Shown here: piece by piece, positions 6,216-8,213 of the stretch
How the letters are laid out: each line of letters starts with the position of its first letter
Numbering within the stretch: position 1 is the stretch's first letter
Source: Methylococcaceae bacterium
GTDB taxonomy: Bacteria; Pseudomonadota; Gammaproteobacteria; Methylococcales; Methylomonadaceae
NCBI GenBank assembly: GCA_947505055.1
Contig: CANNLO010000201.1
Coordinates: forward strand, 1 to 8,213
Length of the DNA: 8,213 bases
Reading direction: 5' to 3'
Translations under genes and position numbers: made by a program
The notes under the pieces: model-generated
What the model saw: the letters and a program-made list of their open reading frames with translations, nothing else
What the model was told of the DNA's origin: nothing
Databases searched by the model: none

Positions 6216-7121
6216 CTATTTTATGGGCGCTAAGGCCTCGTTTAGCGCAGCTGCAAGATCGTCGTATTGAAACTTGAAGTCCTGCTTTAACAACCGTTCC
6301 GGCAATACTCGCTGACTGCCCAGGACCAGCTCAGACATTTCTCCGAGCAGCATTTTTAACACCCACGCTGGAACCGGCAGCAAGGCCGGGCGCTTTAGGC
6401 ATTTCGCCAGTATCCGGGTAAATTCGGCATTGGTAACAGGGTTCGGAGCTGTCGCATTATAAGCTCCCTGCATTGTTGTATCGGTCATTATCGCCATTGC
6501 GATATTGATCCAATCCTGACGATGAATCCAGGACATCCATTGCCGGCCGTCACCGATGCGTCCGCCCAAGCCTAAGCGAAACGGCAGTAACAGGCGTTGT
6601 AAAAAACCGCCGCCGTTGGCAATGACCAGGCCGGTTCGTATCAGGCAAACTCTTACACCAAATTGTTCTGCTTGTTTGGCGGTAGCTTCCCAATCAATGC
6701 AAAGCTGTGCGGAGAAATCTCCAGCGGGAACCGATTGTTCGCTTAACACCGCGTCGCCATGGCCACCGTAATAGCCGATAGCAGAGCCGCTGATTAACAA
6801 CTCGGGTTTAATATTCAAGCGAGCGATACAGCTAATCAATTGTTCTGTTAGGCCGATACGACTATCCCGGATTAGCTGTTTACGATCCTCGCTCCAGCGA
6901 GCGTCAACAATTGGCGCGCCGGCAAGATTGAATATGACCTGATAGTTGTCTTCTGCTTTCAGTTGCGAGAGACTGCCCAGCGACTTAACGTTGGGTCCGC
7001 ATAGTTGGGCAACTTTCTCGGGACTTCGGCTGAGTACCGTAACGGCATGGCCTTGTTCAACCAAGCGTTTAGTTAAAGCGCTGCCAATAAAACCCGTGCC
7101 GCCAGTAATAAATATGTTCAT
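6216..7121 (-). CDS. TIGR01777-family NAD(P)-dependent epimerase/dehydratase (YfcH/SDR39U1-like)
   Basis: This 301-residue extended short-chain dehydrogenase has the dinucleotide-binding motif GGTGFIG at residues 7-13. Further family marks are NLAGAPI (65-71), SGSAIGYYGG (111-120), SWIH (197-200), NATAPNPVTNAEF (222-234) and a C-terminal DUF1731-type segment (about 250-297). A usual Tyr-x3-Lys is not obvious after the Ser/Tyr motif, as in other members of this family, whose substrate is not established. A start two codons upstream (7127) is possible, but GAGG at 7130-7133 is only two bases from it and eight from 7121, so 7121 is preferred. The stop is TAG at 6216-6218, two bases from the photolyase stop. 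Such genes are often neighbours of photolyase and lipocalin genes in light-stress clusters, from general knowledge. It is divergent from the lipocalin gene. Confidence 0.92.
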   Translation of the reverse strand: MNIFITGGTGFIGSALTKRLVEQGHAVTVLSRSPEKVAQLCGPNVKSLGSLSQLKAEDNYQVIFNLAGAPIVDARWSEDRKQLIRDSRIGLTEQLISCIARLNIKPELLISGSAIGYYGGHGDAVLSEQSVPAGDFSAQLCIDWEATAKQAEQFGVRVCLIRTGLVIANGGGFLQRLLLPFRLGLGGRIGDGRQWMSWIHRQDWINIAMAIMTDTTMQGAYNATAPNPVTNAEFTRILAKCLKRPALLPVPAWVLKMLLGEMSELVLGSQRVLPERLLKQDFKFQYDDLAAALNEALAPIK

Positions 7122-7129
7122 AATCATAT

Positions 7130-7133
7130 CCTC
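7130..7133 (-). promoter_or_regulatory. Ribosome-binding site that decides the epimerase start
   Basis: GAGG on the minus strand. It is two bases from the ATG at 7127, which is too close, and eight from the ATG at 7121, which is normal spacing. This favours the shorter protein starting MNIFITGG. Confidence 0.65.
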
Positions 7134-7155
7134 ATAATCATTGGTTGATTTGAAA

Positions 7156-7172
7156 GAGCATCCGCCATGCTC
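7156..7172 (-). other. Small hairpin in the epimerase leader
   Basis: GAGCAT and ATGCTC form a perfect 6-bp stem with a five-base loop (CCGCC on the + strand), about 35 bp upstream of the epimerase start. A second inverted repeat, AAACCGA (7183-7189) with TCGGTTT (7204-7210), lies just beyond. They may be operator or leader structures for either divergent gene. No clear sigma-70 promoter for the epimerase is visible. Confidence 0.3.
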
Positions 7173-7306
7173 AAATAATATTAAACCGATAGTGACAGTA
7201 AAGTCGGTTTTGATAAACTAGCTTATTGTGTGGATTCGAAAATAAGGTTTCTAAATAATCCCTAGCGATGCTTGGCATATCGTGAGTGACTATCGTTGGT
7301 CGGCTG

Positions 7307-7351
7307 ATGTATAAACTAATTCTAAAAGGAAGCCAACAGGAAAGCAGTATT
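7307..7351 (+). repeat. Direct repeat, upstream copy, with dead start codon
   Basis: These 45 bases match 7412-7456 at a spacing of exactly 105 bp, 42 of 45 identical. The first 25 bases are identical, including the AAAAGGA ribosome-binding site. The start codon of the lipocalin copy (ATG 7443) is AGG here (7338-7340), and the next four codons (AAA GCA GTA TT) are preserved. This is a duplicated relic of the lipocalin translation-start region. Confidence 0.85.
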
Positions 7352-7441
7352 CCCATGTTCGAACTTTCTGTCCATAATCTGCATAGGAGTATGAATGCTT
7401 ACCTTAAGCTAATGTATAAACTAATTCTAAAAGGAATCTAA
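7307..7441 (+). CDS. Possible small ORF (44 residues) ending at the lipocalin start
   Basis: This frame is open from ATG 7307 (or GTG 7286) to TAA 7439-7441. Because the 105-bp repeat spacing equals 35 codons, the frame contains the same nine-residue stretch LMYKLILKG at both ends (the first L just before ATG 7307). The ATG at 7391 within it, beginning MNAYLKLMYK, could start a 16-residue leader peptide; AGGAG lies one base before it. The stop and the lipocalin ATG are separated by one base, which would allow coupled translation. No good ribosome-binding site precedes 7307. It may be only a by-product of the duplication. Confidence 0.22.
   Translation: MYKLILKGSQQESSIPMFELSVHNLHRSMNAYLKLMYKLILKGI
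7350..7378 (+). promoter_or_regulatory. Candidate sigma-70 promoter of the lipocalin gene
   Basis: TTCCCA (7350-7355, four of six consensus), 17-bp spacer, CATAAT (7373-7378, five of six). Transcription would begin near 7385, so the shared TATGAATGCTTACC element would lie at the very 5' end of the message. The -35 starts inside the last bases of the upstream direct repeat. Confidence 0.4.
7378..7403 (+). promoter_or_regulatory. Shared upstream element, lipocalin copy
   Basis: TCTGCATAGGAG then TATGAATGCTTACC. It matches 4785-4811 before the photolyase in 24 of 26 aligned bases plus one single-base gap. A TTCCCA lies about 30 bases upstream in both copies, so the similarity may be the remnant of a longer dispersed repeat. 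Its ATG at 7391 is in a frame that ends at TAA 7439-7441, one base before the lipocalin ATG. Confidence 0.55.
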
Positions 7442-7456
7442 CATGAAAGCAGTATT
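7412..7456 (+). repeat. Direct repeat, downstream copy, active lipocalin start region
   Basis: This is the partner of 7307-7351. It contains the working ribosome-binding site AAGGA (7431-7435), seven bases before ATG 7443, and the first codons of the lipocalin. The three differences from the upstream copy lie at 7437, 7439 and 7444; the last is the T of the start codon. Confidence 0.85.
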
Positions 7457-7955
7457 TATATTGGTTGTTATCTTATTGGTCGGCTGTACCGGCATTCCCG
7501 AGGGACTTACGGCCGTGGAGGGTTTTGAAATAAATCGCTACTTGGGTACCTGGTACGAAGTAGCCCGACTTGATCATCGCTTTGAAAGAGGCTTGGAGAA
7601 TATTTCGGCGACCTATACCTTACGAGAAGATGGCGGTGTCGATGTGCTTAATAAAGGCTGGGACACAAAAGCTGGCGAATGGCATCAGGCACAAGGTAAG
7701 GCTTTTTTTGTCGACCAGGCCGACCAAGGCAGGCTGAAAGTGTCTTTTTTCGGGCCATTTTATGGAGGTTACAATGTTATTGCGCTGGATAAGAAGGCTT
7801 ATGCGTATTCGATGATAACCGGGCCGGACCGTTCCTATTTCTGGATCTTATCCAGAACCAAACAATTGCCTCAGGCGACTTTACAAGCGCTGATTGAGCA
7901 AGCTAAGACGCTGGGTTTTGCTACTGACCAGCTTATTTTTGTGAAACAGGATTAG
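7443..7955 (+). CDS. blc: Blc-type outer-membrane lipocalin lipoprotein
   Basis: This 170-residue lipoprotein has a short hydrophobic signal with lipobox L12-V-G-C15, so C15 would be lipidated; Thr at +2 favours transport to the outer membrane. The lipocalin signature is Y33-L-G-T-W-Y-E39, followed by VARLDHRFERGLENISATYTL, very close to E. coli Blc. Further matches are KVSFFGPFYGGYNVIALD, the GPDRSYFWILSRT strand, and a C-terminal helix from about residue 143. The length matches the family. Blc proteins bind lysophospholipids and fatty acids and are linked to membrane stress and repair. ATG 7443 is preceded by AAGGA at seven bases. It is transcribed divergently from the epimerase gene, and the leader carries a duplicated start region and the element shared with the photolyase leader. 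Confidence 0.95.
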   Translation: MKAVFILVVILLVGCTGIPEGLTAVEGFEINRYLGTWYEVARLDHRFERGLENISATYTLREDGGVDVLNKGWDTKAGEWHQAQGKAFFVDQADQGRLKVSFFGPFYGGYNVIALDKKAYAYSMITGPDRSYFWILSRTKQLPQATLQALIEQAKTLGFATDQLIFVKQD

Positions 7956-8178
7956 CTGTAGTCTGTTTTATAATCTCATCTAAGTTTGCTAATAAGTAAG
8001 CGGACCTGGCCTGTCTTATTTAATCAGTCCAGCTGACGCTTTAGATCCTGCATGCGTTTTTTAATGGCATGAAAATATATGTAAGGTTTCTTCTGATCTT
8101 AACGACTAATTCGTTATCATCATGCAAAGCATTATGATCAGCTGCCATCTTTAATTTGAAAAGCCAGAGGAAACACCT
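7956..8178. other. Intergenic spacer without a recognised gene
   Basis: This 223-bp AT-rich spacer lies between the lipocalin and the next gene. A six-base pair of arms, AATAAG (7991-7996) and CTTATT (8015-8020), is too weak to call a terminator. ATCATGC...GCATTATGAT around 8117-8136 is an imperfect palindrome that could be an operator of the downstream gene. No reading frame with a start and ribosome-binding site is seen. Confidence 0.4.
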
Positions 8179-8213
8179 ATGACTACCAACATCGAAATCA
8201 GCGAATCCGTCCG
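8179..8213 (+). CDS. Start of an unidentified gene, truncated by the window end
   Basis: ATG 8179 is preceded by a good ribosome-binding site, AGAGG at 8166-8170, eight bases upstream. Eleven complete codons are visible (MTTNIEISESV), soluble and acidic, with no signal peptide. That is too little to name a family. The start site itself is well supported. Confidence 0.65.
   Translation, partial: MTTNIEISESV

Noticed and set aside
7307..7320. LitR/CarH-like operator (TGTATAAAC) before the lipocalin
   Set aside because: The match to a TGTATACA-type palindrome is only partial, and the motif is within the duplicated start region. No copy precedes the photolyase.
7171..7356. 61-codon minus-strand frame in the epimerase-lipocalin spacer
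   Set aside because: It has no ribosome-binding site, overlaps the direct repeat and palindromes, and resembles no family I know. It is most likely chance in AT-rich DNA.
1..8213. CRISPR array, tRNA, rRNA, insertion sequence or prophage genes
   Set aside because: No regular short repeats with spacers, cloverleaf, transposase or phage-like coding region is seen on either strand.

Overview
The window reads as chromosomal DNA of a gammaproteobacterium. The photolyase, MsrP/MsrQ, YfcH-type epimerase and Blc-type lipocalin all look like the proteobacterial forms. The fairly AT-rich, densely packed genes would suit an aquatic methylotroph or methanotroph of the Methylococcales type, but nothing in the window proves that. 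I see no rRNA, tRNA, CRISPR array, transposase or phage gene.

Layout. Positions 1-928 hold the 3' end of a membrane protein and a small secreted protein built of three Cys/Trp repeats; neither has a recognised function. A perfect 12-bp inverted repeat (976-1016) and a candidate promoter follow. Positions 1132-4674 form a probable five-gene operon on the + strand: SRPBCC-fold protein, short LOV blue-light receptor, di-iron membrane fatty acid hydroxylase/sterol desaturase-like enzyme, MsrP and MsrQ. The gaps are 43, 39 and 51 bp, and msrP/msrQ overlap by one base. A 171-bp spacer with nested inverted repeats leads into a class I DNA photolyase (4846-6213). This gene converges, with two bases between stop codons, on a TIGR01777-family epimerase (6216-7121, - strand). 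A spacer of about 320 bp containing a 45-bp direct repeat then precedes a Blc-type outer-membrane lipocalin (7443-7955). The window ends in the first 11 codons of another gene at 8179.

How the genes fit together. The theme is light and oxidative damage. The LOV protein senses blue light, photolyase repairs UV lesions with blue light, MsrPQ repairs oxidised methionines in periplasmic proteins, and the hydroxylase and lipocalin act on membranes or lipids. Photolyase, TIGR01777 epimerase and lipocalin genes are, from general knowledge, often found together in light- or singlet-oxygen-responsive regulons (LitR/CarH or sigma-E/ChrR). Here no such regulator is visible, and the only light sensor in view is the short LOV protein.

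The least expected signals are non-coding. A 26-27 bp element ending in TATGAATGCTTACC lies just upstream of both the photolyase and the lipocalin. In both cases its ATG opens a tiny reading frame that stops 1-5 bases before the main start codon. The lipocalin leader also carries an exact-spacing 105-bp duplication of its own ribosome-binding and start region, in which the upstream start codon is AGG instead of ATG.
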